DNA of 64,000 bases from assembly GCF_964355755.1 (NCBI RefSeq), contig NC_092670.1, positions 28,261,795 through 28,325,794 of the forward strand. Direction: 5' to 3'. Below, piece after piece: positions 27,801 to 42,800 of the stretch (positions are counted from its first letter, which is position 1; every line of letters begins with the position of its first letter). The notes under the pieces were generated by a model. It did not search any database, was not told the DNA's origin, and saw only the letters and a list, made by a program, of their open reading frames with translations. The translations under genes were made by a program, and so were the position numbers. The DNA comes from Antedon mediterranea. Taxonomy: Eukaryota > Echinodermata > Crinoidea > Comatulida > Antedonidae.

Positions 27801-30800
27801 TAAAACGTCTCCAAATGCGATTTGAAGCTATTCTAAGCAATTTCGTGTTTTTATGTTAACAAGTTTTTTCGAAAATCACAAAATGGTCTAAAACGTCTCC
27901 AAATGCGATTTGAAGCTATTCTAAGCACTTTTGTGTTTTTATGTTAACAAGTTTTTTCGAAAATCACAAAATGGTCTAAAATGTCTCCAAATGCGATTTT
28001 AAGGTATTCTAAGCACTTTGGTGTTTTTATGTTAACAAGTTTTTTCGAAAATCACAAAATGGTCTAAAACGTCTACAAATGCGATTTGAAGCTCTTCTAA
28101 GCACTTTGGTGTTTTTATGTTAACAAGTTTTTTCGAAAATCACAAAATGGTATAAAACGTCTCCAAATGCGATTTGAAGATTTTCTAAGCACTTTGGTGT
28201 TTTTATGTTTACAAGTTTTTTCGAAAATCACAAAATGGTCTAAAACGTCTCCAAATGCGATTTGAAGCTATTCTGTACACTTTGCTGTTTTGTGTGAATA
28301 ATTTTGTCAAAATGCTCAAAATGGTCAAAAACGTTTTTAAAAACTATATTAAGCTATTTTGTGTTCTTTGATGTTTTTGTGTGAAAAGTTTTATCGAAAT
28401 GCTCAAAATGGTCTAAAACGGTTTCTAATGAAATGATTTTAAGAACTTTGATGTTTTTATGTTAACAACTTTTTTAGAAAATCACAAAATGGTCTAAAAC
28501 GTCTCCAAATGCGATTTGAAGCAATTCTAAGCACTTTGGTGTTTTTATGTTAACAAGTTTTTTCGAAAATCACAAAATGGTATAAAACGTCTCCAAATGC
28601 GATTTTAAGGTATTCTAAGCACTTTGGTGATTTTATGTTAACAAGTTTTTTCGAAAATCACAAAATGGTCTAAAACGTCTACAAATGCGATTTGAAGCTA
28701 TTCTAAGCACTTTGGTGTTTTTATGTTAACAAGTTTTTTCGAAAATCACAAAATGGTATAAAACGTCTCCAAATGCGATTTTAAGCTATTCTAAGCAATT
28801 TGGTGTTTTTATGTTAACAAGTTTTTTCGAAAATCACAAAATGGTCGAAAATGTCACAAAATGCGATTTGAAGCTATTCTAAGCACTTTGGTGTTATTAT
28901 GTTAACAAGTTTTTTCGAAAATCACAAATTGGTCTAAAACGTCTCCAAATGCGATTTGAAGCTATTTTAAGCACTTTGGTGTTTTTGTGTAACCAAGTTT
29001 TTTCGAAAATCACAAAAGGGTCTAAAATGTCTCAAAATGCGATTTGAAGCTATTCTGTACACTTTGATGTTTTTTTGTTAACAAGTTTTTTCGAAAGTCA
29101 CAAAATGGTCTAAAACGTCTCCAAATGCGATTTGAAGCTATTCTAAGCACTTTGGTGTTTTTATGTTAACAAGTTTTTTCGAAAATCACAAAATGGTGTA
29201 AAACGTCTCCAAATGCGATTTGAAGCTATTCTAAGCACTTTGGTGTTTTTATGTTAACAAGTTTTTTCGAAAATCACAAAATGGTGTAAAACTTCTCCAA
29301 ATACGATTTTAAGCTATTCTAAGCAATTTGGTGTTTTTATGTTAACAAGTTTTTTCGAAAATCACAAAATGGTCTAAAACGTCTCCAAATGCGATTTGAA
29401 GCTATTCTGTACACTTTGCTGTTTTGTGTGAATAATTTTTGTTGAAATGCTCAAAATGGTCAAAAACGTTTTTAAATACTATATTAAGCTATTTTGTGTT
29501 CTTTGATGTTTTTGTGTGAAAAGTTTTATCGAAATGCTCAAAATGGTCTAAAACAGTTTCTAATGTGATTTTAAGCACTTTGATGTTTTTATGTTAACAA
29601 CTTTTTTAGAAAATCACAAAATGGTCTAAAACGTCTCCAAATGCGATTTGAAGCAATTCTAAGCACTTTGGTGCTTTTATGTTAACAAGTTTTTTCGAAA
29701 ATCACAAAATGGTATAAAACGTCTCCAAATGCGATTTGAAGCAATTCTAAGCACTTTGGTGTTTTTATGTTAACAAGTTTTTTCGAAAATCACAAAATGG
29801 TATAAAACGTCTCCAAATGCGATTTTAAGGTATTCTAAGCACTTTGGTGTTTTTATGTTAACAAGTTTTTTCGAAAATCACAAAATGGTCTAAAACGTCT
29901 CCAAATGCGATTTGAAGCTATTCTGTACACTTTGCTGTTTTGTGTGAATAATTTTTGTCGAAATGCTCAAAATGGTCAAAAACGTTTTTAAATACGATAT
30001 TAAGCTATTTTGTGCTCTTTGATGTTTTTGTGTGAAAAGTTTTATCGAAATGCTCAAAATGGTCTAAAACGGTTTCTAATGTGATTTTAAGCACTTTGAT
30101 GTTTTTATGTTAACAACTTTTTTAGAAAATCACAAAATGGTCTAAAACGTCTCCAAATGCGATTTGAAGCAATTCTAAGCACTTTGGTGTTTTTATGGTA
30201 ACGAGTTTTTTTGAATATCACAAAATGGTCTAAAACGTCTCCAAATGCGATTTGAAGCTATTCTAAGCACTTTGGTGTTTTTATGTTAACAAGTTTTTTC
30301 GAAAATCACAAAATGGTGTAAAACGTCTCCAAATGCGATTTGAAGCTATTCTAAGCACTTTGGTGTTATTATGTTAACAAGTTTTTTCGAAAATCACAAA
30401 TTGGTCTAAAACGTCTCCAAATGCGATTTGAAGCTATTTTAAGCACTTTGGTGTTTTTGTGTAACCAAGTTTTTTCGAAAATCACAAAAGGGTCTAAAAT
30501 GTCTCAAAATGCGATTTGAAGCTATTCTGTACACTTTGATGTTTTTTTGTTAACAAGTTTTTTCGAAAGTCACAAAATGGTCTAAAACGTCTCCAAATGC
30601 GATTTGAAGCTATTCTAAGCACTTTGCTGTTTTGTGTGAATAATTTTTGTCGAAATGCTCAAAATGGTCAAAAACGTTTTTAAATACGATATTAAGCTAT
30701 TTTGTGCTCTTTGATGTTTTTGTGTGAAAAGTTTTATCGAAATGCTCAAAATGGTCTAAAACGGTTTCTAATGTGATTTTAAGCACTTTGATGTTTTTAT

Positions 30801-33800
30801 GTTAACAACTTTTTTAGAAAATCACAAAATGGTCTAAAACGTCTCCAAATGCGATTTGAAGCAATTCTAAGCACTTTGGTGTTTTTATGGTAACGAGTTT
30901 TTTTGAATATCACAAAATGGTCTAAAATGTCTCCAAATGCGATTTGAAGCTTTTCTAAGCACTTTGGTGTTTTTATGTTAACAAGTTTTTTCGAAAATCA
31001 CAAAATGGTCTAAAACGTCTCCAAATGCGATTTGAAGCTATTCTGTACACTTTGCTGTTTTGTGTGAATAATTTTTGTCGAAATGCTCAAAATGGTCAAA
31101 AACGTTTTTAAATACGATATTAAGCTATTTTGTGCTCTTTGATGTTTTTGTGTGAAAAGTTTTATCGAAATGCTCAAAATGGTCTAAAACGGTTTCTAAT
31201 GTGATTTTAAGCACTTTGATGTTTTTATGTTAACAACTTTTTTAGAAAATCACAAAATGGTCTAAAACGTCTCCAAATGCGATTTGAAGCAATTCTAAGC
31301 ACTTTGGTGTTTTTATGGTAACGAGTTTTTTTGAATATCACAAAATGGTCTAAAATGTCTCCAAATGCGATTTGAAGCTTTTCTAAGCACTTTGGTGTTT
31401 TTATGGTAGCGAGTTATTTCGAAAATCACAAAATGGTCTAAAACGTCTCCAAATGCGATTTGAAGCTATTCTAAGCACTTTTGTGTTTTTATGCTAACAA
31501 GTTTTTTCGAAAATCACAAAATTGTCTAAAATGTCTCCAAATGCGATTTTAAGGTATTCTAAGCACTTTGGTGTTTTTATGTTAACAAGTTTTTTCGAAA
31601 ATCACAAAATGGTATAAAACGTCTCCAAATGCGATTTGAAGATTTTCTAAGGACTTTGGTGATTTTATGTTTACAAGTTTTTTCGAAAATCACAAAATGG
31701 TCTAAAACGTCTCCAAATGCGATTTGAAGCTATTCTGTACACTTTGCTGTTTTGTGTGAATAATTTTTGTCGAAATGCTCAAAATGGTCAAAAACGTTTT
31801 TAAATACGATATTAAGCTATTTTGTGCTCTTTGATGTTTTTGTGTGAAAAGTTTTATCGAAATGCTCAAAATGGTCTAAAACGGTTTCTATTGTGATTTT
31901 AAGCACTTTGATGTTTTTATGGTAACGAGTTTTTTTGAATATCACAAAATGGTCTAAAATGTCTCCAAATGCGATTTGAAGCTTTTCTAAGCACTTTGGT
32001 GTTTTTATGTTAACAAGTTTTTTCGAAAATCACAAAATGGTCTAAAACGTCTCCAAATGCGATTTGAAGCTATTCTGTACACTTTGCTGTTTTGTGTGAA
32101 TAATTTTTGTCGAAATGCTCAAAATGGTCAAAAACGTTTTTAAATACGATATTAAGCTATTTTGTGCTCTTTGATGTTTTTGTGTGAAAAGTTTTATCGA
32201 AATGCTCAAAATGGTCTAAAACGGTTTCTAATGTGATTTTAAGCACTTTGATGTTTTTATGTTAACAACTTTTTTAGAAAATCACAAAATGGTCTAAAAC
32301 GTCTCCAAATGCGATTTGAAGCAATTCTAAGCACTTTGGTGTTTTTATGGTAACGAGTTTTTTTGAATATCACAAAATGGTCTAAAATGTCTCCAAATGC
32401 GATTTGAAGCTTTTCTAAGCACTTTGGTGTTTTTATGGTAGCGAGTTATTTCGAAAATCACAAAATGGTCTAAAACGTCTCCAAATGCGATTTGAAGCTA
32501 TTCTAAGCACTTTTGTGTTTTTATGCTAACAAGTTTTTTCGAAAATCACAAAATTGTCTAAAATGTCTCCAAATGCGATTTTAAGGTATTCTAAGCACTT
32601 TGGTGTTTTTATGTTAACAAGTTTTTTCGAAAATCACAAAATGGTCTAAAAAGTCTACAAATGCGATTTGAAGCTATTCTAAGCACTTTGGTGTTTTTAT
32701 GTTAACAAGTTTTTTCGAAAATCACAAAATGGTATAAAACGTCTCCAAATGCGATTTGAAGATTTTCTAAGGACTTTGGTGATTTTATGTTTACAAGTTT
32801 TTTCGAAAATCACAAAATGGTCTAAAACGTCTCCAAATGCGATTTGAAGCTATTCTGTACACTTTGCTGTTTTGTGTGAATAATTTTTGTCGAAATGCTC
32901 AAAATGGTCAAAAACGTTTTTAAATACGATATTAAGCTATTTTGTGCTCTTTGATGTTTTTGTGTGAAAAGTTTTATCGAAATGCTCAAAATGGTCTAAA
33001 ACGGTTTCTATTGTGATTTTAAGCACTTTGATGTTTTTATGTTAACAACTTTTTTAGAAAATTACAAAATGGTGTAAAACGTCTCCAAATGCGAATTGAA
33101 GCTATTCTAAGCAATTTGGTGTTTTTATGTTAACAAGTTTTTTCGAAAATCACAAAATGGTCTAAAACGTCTCCAAATGCGATTTGAAGCTATTCTAAGC
33201 ACTTTGGTGTTTTTATGTTAACAAGTTTTTTCCAAAATCACAAAATGTTATAAAACGTCTCTAAATGCGATTTTAAGGTATTTTAAGCACTTTGATGTTT
33301 TTATGTTAACGAGTTTTTTCGAAAATCACAAAATGGTCTAAAACGTCTCCAAATGCGATTTGAAGCTATTCTAAGCACTTTGGTGTTTTTATGTTAACAA
33401 GTTTTTTTCGAAAATCACAAAATGGTATAAAACGTCTCCAAATGCGATTTTAAGCTATTCTAAGTACTTTTGTGTTTTTATGTTAACAAGTTTTTTCGAA
33501 AATTACGAAATGGTCTAAAATGTCTCAAAATGCGATTTGAAGCTATTCTGTACACTTTGATGTTTTTATGTTAACAAGTTTTTCGAAAGTCACAAAATGG
33601 TCTAAAACGTCTCCAAATGCGATTTGAAGCTATTTTAAGCACTTTGGTGTTTTTGTGTAACCAAGTTTTTGTCGAAAATCACAAAAGGGTCTAAAATGTC
33701 TCAAAATGCGATTTGAAGCTATTCTGTACACTTTGATGTTTTTATGTTAACAAGTTTTTTCGAAAGTCACAAAATGGTCTAAAACGTATCCAAATGCTAT

Positions 33801-36800
33801 TTGAAGCAATTCTAAGCACTTTGGTGTTTTTATGTTAACAAGTTTTTTCGAAAATCACAAAATGGTCTAAAACGTCTCCAAATGCGATTTGAAGCTATTC
33901 TAAGCACTTTGGTGTTTTTATGTTAACAAGTTTTTTCGAAAATCACAAAATGGTATAAAACGTCTCCAAATGCGATTTTAAGGTATTCTAAGCACTTTGG
34001 TGTTTTTATGTTAACAAGTTTTTTCGAAAATCACAAAATGGTCTAAAACGTCTCCAAATGCGATTTGAAGCTATTCTAAGCACTTTGGTGTTTTTATGTT
34101 AACAAGTTTTTTCGAAAATCACAAAATGGTATAAAACGTTTCCAAATGCGATTTTAAGCTATTCTAAGCAATTTAGTGTTTTTATGTTAACAAGTTTTTT
34201 CGAAAATCACAAAATGGTCGAAAATGTCACAAAATGCGATTTGAAGCTATTCTAAGCCCTTTGGTGTTTTTATGTTAACAAGTTTTTTTGAAAATCACAA
34301 AATGGTCTAAAATGTCTCAAAATGCGATTTGAAGCTATTCTGTACACTTTGCTGTTTTGTGTGAATAATTTTTTTCGAAAATCACAAAATGGTGTAAAAC
34401 GTCTCCAAATGTGATTTGAAGCTATTCTAAGCACTTTGGTGTTTTTATGTTAACAAGTTTTTTCGAAAATCACAAAATGGTGTAAAACGTTTCCAAATGC
34501 GATTTTAAGCTATTCTAAACAATTTGTTGTTTTTATGTTAACAAGTTTTTTTCGAAAATCACAAAATGGTGTAAAACGTCTCCAAATGCGATTTGAAGCT
34601 ATTCTAAGCACTTTGGTGTTTTTTTGTTAACAAGTTTTTTCGAAAATCACAAAATGGTGTAAAACGTCTCCAAATGCGATTTTAAGCTATTCTAAGCAAT
34701 TTGGTGTTTTTATGTTAACAAGTTTTTTCGAAAATCACAAAATGGTCTAAAACGTCTCCAAATGCGATTTGAAGCTATTCTGTACACTTTGCTGTTTTGT
34801 GTGAATAATTTTTGTCGAAATGCTCAAAATGGTCAAAAACGTTTTTGAATACGATATTAAGCTATTTTGTGCTCTTTGATGTTTTTGTGTGGTAAGTTTT
34901 ATCGAAATGCTCAAAATGGTCTAAAACGGTTTCTAATGTGATTTTAAGCACTTTGATGTTTTTATGTTAACAACTTTTTTAGAAAATCACAAAATGGTCT
35001 AAAACGTCTCCAAATGCGATTTGAAGCAATTCTAAGCACTTTGGTGTTTTTATGGTAACGAGTTTTTTTGAATATCACAAAATGGTCTAAAATGTCTCCA
35101 AATGCGATTTGAAGCTTTTCTAAGCACTTTGGTGTTTTTATGTTTACAAGTTTTTTCGAAAATCACAAAATGGTCTAAAACGGCTCCAAATGCAATTTGA
35201 AGCTATTTTAAGCACTTTGCTGTTTTGTGTGAATAATTTTTGTCAAAATGCTCAAAATGGTCAAAAACGTTTTTAAATACTATATTAAGCTATTTTGTGC
35301 TCTTTGATGTTTTTGTGTGAAAAGTTTTATCGAAATGCTCAAAATGGTCTAAAACGGTTTCTAATGTGATTTTAAGCACTTTGATGTTTTTATGTTAACA
35401 ACTTTTTTAGAAAATTACAAAATGGTGTAAAACGTCTCCAAATGCGATTTGAAGCTATTCTAAGCAATTTGGTGTTTTTATGTTAACAAGTTTTTTCGAA
35501 AATCACAAAATGGTCTAAAACGTCTCCAAATGCGATCTGAAGCTATTCTAAGCACTTTTGTGTTTTTATGTTAACAAGTTTTCTCGAAAATCACAAAATG
35601 GTCTAAAATGTCTCCAAATGCGATTTGAAGCTTTTCTAAGCACTTTGGTGTTTTTATGTTTACAAGTTTTTTTCGAAAATCACAAAAGGGTCTAAAATTT
35701 CTCAAAATGCAATTTGAAGCTATTCTGTACACTTTGATGTTTTTATGTTAACAAGTTTTTTCGAAAGTCACAAAATGGTCTAAAACGTATCCAAATGCGA
35801 TTTGAAGCTATTCTAAGCACTTTGGTGTTTTTATGTTAACAAGTTTTTTCGAAAATCACAAAATGGTGTAAAACGTCTCTAAATGCGATTTGAAGCTATT
35901 CTAAGCACTTTGGTGTTTTTATGTTAACAAGTTTTTTCGAAAATCACAAAATGGTATAAAACGTCTCCAAATGCGATTTTAAGGTATTTTAAGCACTTTG
36001 ATGTTTTTATGTTAACGAGTTTTTTCGAAAATCACAAAATGGTCTAAAACGTCTCCAAATGCGATTTGAAACTATTTTAAGCACTTTGGTGTTTTTGTGT
36101 AACCAAGTTTTTTCGAAAATCACAAAAGGGTCTAAAATGTCTCCAAATGCGATTTGAAGCTATTCTGTACACTTTGCTGTTTTTATGGTAATTTATTTCG
36201 AAAATCACAAAATGGTCGAAAATGTCACAAAATGCGATTTTAAGCTATTCTAAGCACTTTGGTGTTTTTATGTTAACAAGTTTTTTCGAAAATCACAAAA
36301 TGGTCTAAAACGTCTCCAAATGCGATTTGAAGCTATTCTGTACACTTTGCTGTTTTGTGTGAATAATTTTTGTTGAAATGCTCAAAATGGTCAAAAACGT
36401 TTTTAAATACGATATTAAGCTATTTTGTGCTCTTTGATGTTTTTGTGTGAAAAGTTTTATCGAAATGCTCAAAATGGTCTAAAACGGTTTCTAATGTGAT
36501 TTTAAGCACTTTGGTGTTTTTATGTTAACAAGTTTTTTCGAAAATCACAAAATGGGCTAAAACGTCTCCAAATGTGATTTGAAGCTATTCTAAACACTTT
36601 GGTGTTTTTATGTTAAAAAGTTTTTTCGAAAATCACAAATTGGTCTAAAACGTCTCCAAATGCGATTTGAAGCTATTTTAAGCACTTTGGTATTTTTGTG
36701 TAACCAAGTTTTTTCGAAAATCACAAAAGGGTCTAAAATGTCTCAAAATGCGATTTGAAGCTATTCTGTACACTTTGATGTTTTTATGTTAACAAGTTTT

Positions 36801-39800
36801 TTCGAAAGTCACAAAATGGTCTAAAACGTATCCAAATGCGATTAGAAGCTATTCTAAGCACTTTGGTGTTTTTATGTTAACAAGTTTTTTCGAAAATCAC
36901 AAAATGGTCTAAAACGTATCCAAATGCGATTTGAAGCTATTCTAAGCACTTTGGTGTTTTTATGTTAACAAGTTTTTTCGAAAATCACAAAATGGTCTAA
37001 AACGTCTCCAAATGCGATTTTAAGCTATTCTAAGCAATTTGGTGTTTTTATGTTAACAAGTTTTTTCGAAAATCACAAAATGGTCTAAAACGTCTCCAAA
37101 TGCGATTTGAAGCTATTCTGTACACTTTGCTGTTTTGTGTGAATAATTTTTGTCGAAATGCTCAAAATGGTCAAAAACGTTTTTGAATACGATATTAAGC
37201 TATTTTGTGCTCTTTGATGTTTTTGTGTGGTAAGTTTTATCGAAATGCTCAAAATGGTCTAAAACGGTTTCTAATGTGATTTTAAGCACTTTGATGTTTT
37301 TATGTTGACAACTTTTTTAGAAAATCACAAAATGGTCTAAAACGTCTCCAAATGCGATTTGAAGCAATTCTAAGCACTTTGGTGTTTTTATGGTAACGAG
37401 TTTTTTTGAATATCACAAAATGGTCTAAAATGTCTCCAAATGCGATTTGAAGCTTTTCTAAGCACTTTGGTGTTTTTATGGTAACGAGTTATTTCGAAAA
37501 TCACAAAATGTTCTAAAACGTCTCCAAATGCGATTTGAAGCTATTCTGTACACTTTGCTGTTTTGTGTGAATAATTTTTGTCAAAATGCTCAAAATGGTC
37601 AAAAACGTTTTTAAATACTATATTAAGCTATTTTGTGCTCTTTTATGTTTTTGTGTGAAAAGTTTTATCGAAATGCTCAAAATGGTCTAAAACGTTTTCT
37701 ACTGTGATTTTAAGCACTTTGATGTTTTTATGTTAACAACTTTTTTAGAAAATTACAAAATGGTGTAAAACGTCTCCAAATGCGATTTGAAGCTATTCTA
37801 AGCAATTTGGTGTTTTTATGTTAACAAGTTTTTTCGAGAATCACAAAATGGTCTAAAACGTCTCCAAATGCGATTTGAAGCTATTCTAAGCACTTTGGTG
37901 TTTTTATGTTAACAAGTTTTTTCGAAAATCACAAAATGGTATAAAACGTCTCCAAATGCGATTTGAAGGTATTTTAAGCACTTTGATGTTTTTATGTTAA
38001 CGAGTTTTTTCGAAAATCACAAAATGGTCTAAAACGTCTCCAAATGCGATTTGAAGCTATTCTAAGCACTTTGGTGTTTTTATGTTAACAAGTTTTTTCG
38101 AAAATCACAAAATGGTCTAAAACGTCTCCAAATGCGATTTGAAGCTATTCTAAGCACTTTGGTGTTTTTATGTTAACAAGTTTTTTCGAAAATCACAAAA
38201 TGGTATAAAACGTCTCCAAATGCGATTTTAAGATATTCTAAGCACTTTTGTGTTTTTATGTTAACAAGTTTTTTCGAAAATTACAAAATGGTCTAAAATG
38301 TCTCAAAATGCGATTTGAAGCTATTCTGTACACTTTGATGTTTTTATGTTAACAAGTTTTTCGAAAGTCACAAAATGGTCTAAAACGTCTCCAAATGCGA
38401 TTTGAAGCTATTTTAAGCACTTTGGTGTTTTTGTGTAACCAAGTTTTTTCGAAAATCACAAAAGGGTCTAAATGTCTCAAAATGCGATTTGAAGCTATTC
38501 TGTACACTTTGATGTTTTTATGTTAACAAGTTTTTTCGAAAGTCACAAAATGGTCTAAAACGTATCCAAATGCGATTTGAAGCAATTCTAAGCACTTTGG
38601 TGTTTTTATGTTAACAAGTTTTTTCGAAAATCACAAAATGGTCTAAAACGTCTCCAAATGCGATTTGAAGCTATTTTAAGCACTTTGGTGTTTTTATGTT
38701 AACAAGTTTTTTCGAAAATCACAAAATGGTCTAAAACGTCTCCAAATGCGATTTGAAGCTATTCTGTACACTTTACTGTTTTTTGTGAATAATTTTTGTC
38801 GAAATGCTCAAAATGGTCAAAAACGTTTTTAAATACGATATTAAGCTATTTTGTGCTCTTTGATGTTTTTGTGTGAAAAGTTTTATCGAAATGCTCAAAA
38901 TGGTCTAAAACGGTTTCTAATGTGATTTTAAGCACTTTGATGTTTTTATTTTAACAACTTTTTTAGAAAATCACAAAATGGTCTAAAATGTCTCCAAATG
39001 CGATTTCAAGCTATTCTTAGCACTTTGGTGTTTTTATGTTAACAAGTTTTTTCGAAAATCACAAAATGGTCTAAAACGTCTCCAAATGCGATTTGAAGCT
39101 ACTCTAAGCACTTTGGTGTTTTTATGTTAACAACTTTTTTAGAAAATCACAAAATGGTCTAAAACGGTTTCTAATGTGATTTTAAGCACTTTGATGTTTT
39201 TATGTTAACAACTTTTTTAGAAAATCACAAAATGGTCTAAAACGTCTCCAAATGCGATTTGAAGCAATTCTAAGCACTTTGGTGTTTTTATGGTAACGAG
39301 TTTTTTTGAATATCACAAAATGGTCTAAAATTTCTCCAAATGCGATTTGAAGCTTTTCTAAGCACTTTGGTGTTTTTATGTTTACAAGTTTTTTCGAAAA
39401 TCACAAAATGGTCTAAAACGGCTTCAAATGCGATTTGAAGCTATTTGAAGCACTTTGCTGTTTTGTGTGAATAATTTTTGTCAAAATGCTCAAAATGGTC
39501 AAAAACGTTTTTAAATACTATATTAAGCTATTTTGTGCTCTTTGATGTTTTTGTGTGAAAAGTTTTATCGAAATGCTCAAAATGGTCTAAAACGGTTTCT
39601 AATGTGATTTTAAGCACTTTGATGTTTTTATGTTAACAACTTTTTTAGAAAATTACAAAATGGTGTAAAACGTCTCCAAATGCGATTTGAAGCTATTCTA
39701 AGCAATTTGGTGTTTTTATGTTAACAAGTTTTTTCGAAAATCACAAAATGGTCTAAAACGTTTCCAAATGCGATCTGAAGCTATTCTAAGCATTTTTGTG

Positions 39801-42800
39801 TTTTTATGTTAACAAGTTTTTTCGAAAATCACAAAATGGTCTAAAATGTCTCCAAATGCGATTTGAAGCTTTTCTAAGAACTTTGGTGTTTTTATGTTTA
39901 CAAGTTTTTTTCGAAAATCACAAAATGGTCTAAAACGTCTCCAAATGCGATTTGAAGCTATTCTGTACACTTTGCTGTTTTGTGTGAATAATTTTTGTCA
40001 AAATGCTCAAAATGGTCAAAAACGTTTTTAAATACTATATTAAGCTATTTTGTGTTCTTTGATGTTTTTGTGTGAAAAGTTTTTTCGAAATGCTCAAAAT
40101 GGTCTAAAACGGTTTCTAATGTGATTTTAAGCACTTTGATGTTTTTATGTTAACAACTTTTTTAGAAAATTACAAAATGGTCTAAAACGTCTCCAAATGC
40201 GATTTGAAGCAATTCTAAGCACTTTGGTGTTTTTTATGTTAACAAGTTTTTTCGAAAATCACAAAATGGTCTAAAACGTCTCCAAAATGCGATTTGAAGC
40301 TATTCTAAGCACTTTGGTGTTTTTATGTTAACAAGTTTTTTCGAAATTCACAAAATGGTATAAAACGTCTCCAAATGCGATTTTAAGGTATTTTAAGCAC
40401 TTTGATGTTTTTATGTTAACGAGTTTTTTCGAAAATTACAAAATGGTCTAAAACGTCTCCAAATGCGATTTGAAGCTATTTTAAGCACTTTGGTGTTTTT
40501 GTGTAACCAAGTTTTTTCGAAAATCACAAAAGGGTCTAAAATGTCTCAAAATGCGATTTGAAGCTATTCTGTACACTTTGATGTTTTTATGTTAACAAGT
40601 TTTTTCGAAAGTCACAAAATGGTCTAAAACGTCTCCAAATGCGATTTGAAGCTATTCTAAGCACTTCGGTGTTTTTATGGTAATTTATTTCGAAAATCAC
40701 AAAATGGTCTAAAACATCTCCAAATGCGATTTTAAGCTATTCTAAGCACTTTGGTGTTTTTATGTTAACAAGTTTTTTCGAAAATCACAAAAATAGTCTA
40801 AAACGTCTCCAAATGCGATTTGAAGCTATTCTAAGCACTTTGGTGTTTTTATGTTAACAAGTTTTTTCGAAAATCACAAAATGGTGTAAAACGTCTCCAA
40901 ATGCGATTTGAAGCTATTGTAAGCACTTTGGTGTTTTTATGTTAACAAGTTTTTTCGAAAATCACAAAATGGTGTAAAACGTCTCCAAATGCGATTTTAA
41001 GCTATTCTAAGCAATTTGGTGTTTTTATGTTAACAAGTTTTTTCGAAAATCACAAAATGGTCTAAAACGTCTCCAAATGCGATTTGAAGCTATTCTGTAC
41101 ACTTTACTGTTTTTTGTGAATAATTTTTGTCGAAATGCTCAAAATGGTCAAAAACGTTTTCAAATACGATATTAAGCTATTTTGTACTCTTTGATGTTTT
41201 TGTGTGAAAAGTTTTATCGAAATGCTTAAAATGTTCTAAAACGGTTTCTAATGTGATTTTAAGCACTTTGATGTTTTTATGTTAACGAATTTTTTCGAAA
41301 ATCACAAAATGGTCTAAAATGTCTCCAAATGCGATTTCAAGCTATTCTGAGCACTTTGGTGTTTTATGTTAACTAGTTTTTTTCGAAAAACACAAAATGG
41401 TCTAAAACGTCTCCAAATGCGATTTGAAGCTATTCTAAGCAATTTGGTGTTTTTATGTTAACAAGTTTTTTCGAAAATCACAAAATGGTCTAAAACGTCT
41501 CCAAATGCGATTTGAAGCTATTCTAAGCACTTTGGTGTTTTTATGGTAATTTATTTCGAAAATCACAAAATTGTCTAAAACATCTCCAAATGCGATTTTA
41601 AGCTATTCTAAGCACTTTGGTGTTTTTATGTTAACAAGTTTTTTCGAAAATCACAAAATGGTCTAAAATGTCTCCAAATGCGATTTGAAGCTATTCTAAG
41701 CACTTTGGTGTTTTTATGTTTACAAGTTTTTTCGAAAATCACAAAATGGTCTAAAACGGTTTCTAATGTGATTTTAAGCACTTTGATGTTTTTATGTTAA
41801 CAACTTTTTTAGAAAATCACAAAATGGTCTAAAACGTCTCCAAATGCGATTTGAAGCAATTCTAAGCACTTTGGTGTTTTTATGGTAACGAGTTTTTTTG
41901 AATATCACAAAATGGTCTAAAATGTCTCCAAATGCGATTTGAAGCTTTTCTAAGCACTTTGGTGTTTTTATGTTTACAAGTTTTTTCGAAAATCACAAAA
42001 TGGTCTAAAACGGCTCCAAATGCGATTTGACGCTATTTTAAGCACTTTGGTGTTTTTGTGTAACCAAGTTTTTTCGAAAATCACAAAAGGGTCTAAAATG
42101 TCTCAAAATGCGATTTGAAGCTATTCTGTACACTTTGATGTTTTTATGTTAACAAGTTTTTCGAAAGTCACAAAATGGTCTAAAACGTCTCCAAATGCGA
42201 TTTGAAGCTATTCTAAGCACTTTGGTGTTTTTATGTTAACAAGTTTTTTCGAAAATCACAAAATGCTCTAAAACGTCTCCAAATGCGATTTGAAGCTATT
42301 CTGTACACTTTACTGTTTTTTGTGAATAATTTTTGTCGAAATGCTCAAAATGGTCAAAAACGTTTTTAAATACGATATTAAGCTATTTTGTGCTCTTTGA
42401 TGTTTTTGTGTGAAAAGTTTTATCGAAATGCTCAAAATGTTCTAAAACGGTTTCTAATGTGATTTTAAGCACTTTGATGTTTTTATGTTAACGATTTTTT
42501 TCGAAAATCACAAAATGGTCTAAAATGTCTCCAAATGCGATTTCAAGCTATTCTTAGCACTTTGGTGTTTTTATGTTAACAAGTTTTTTCGAAAATCACA
42601 AAATGGTCTAAAACGTCTCCAAATGCGATTTTAAGCTATTCTAAGCAATTTAGTGTTTTTATGTTAACAAGTTTTTTCGAAAATCACAAAATGGTCTAAA
42701 ACGTCTCCAAATGCGATTTGAAGCTTTTCTAAGCTTACTTTGGTGTTTTTATGTTTAGGAGTTTTTTCGAAAATCACAAAATGGTCTAAAACGTCTCCAA

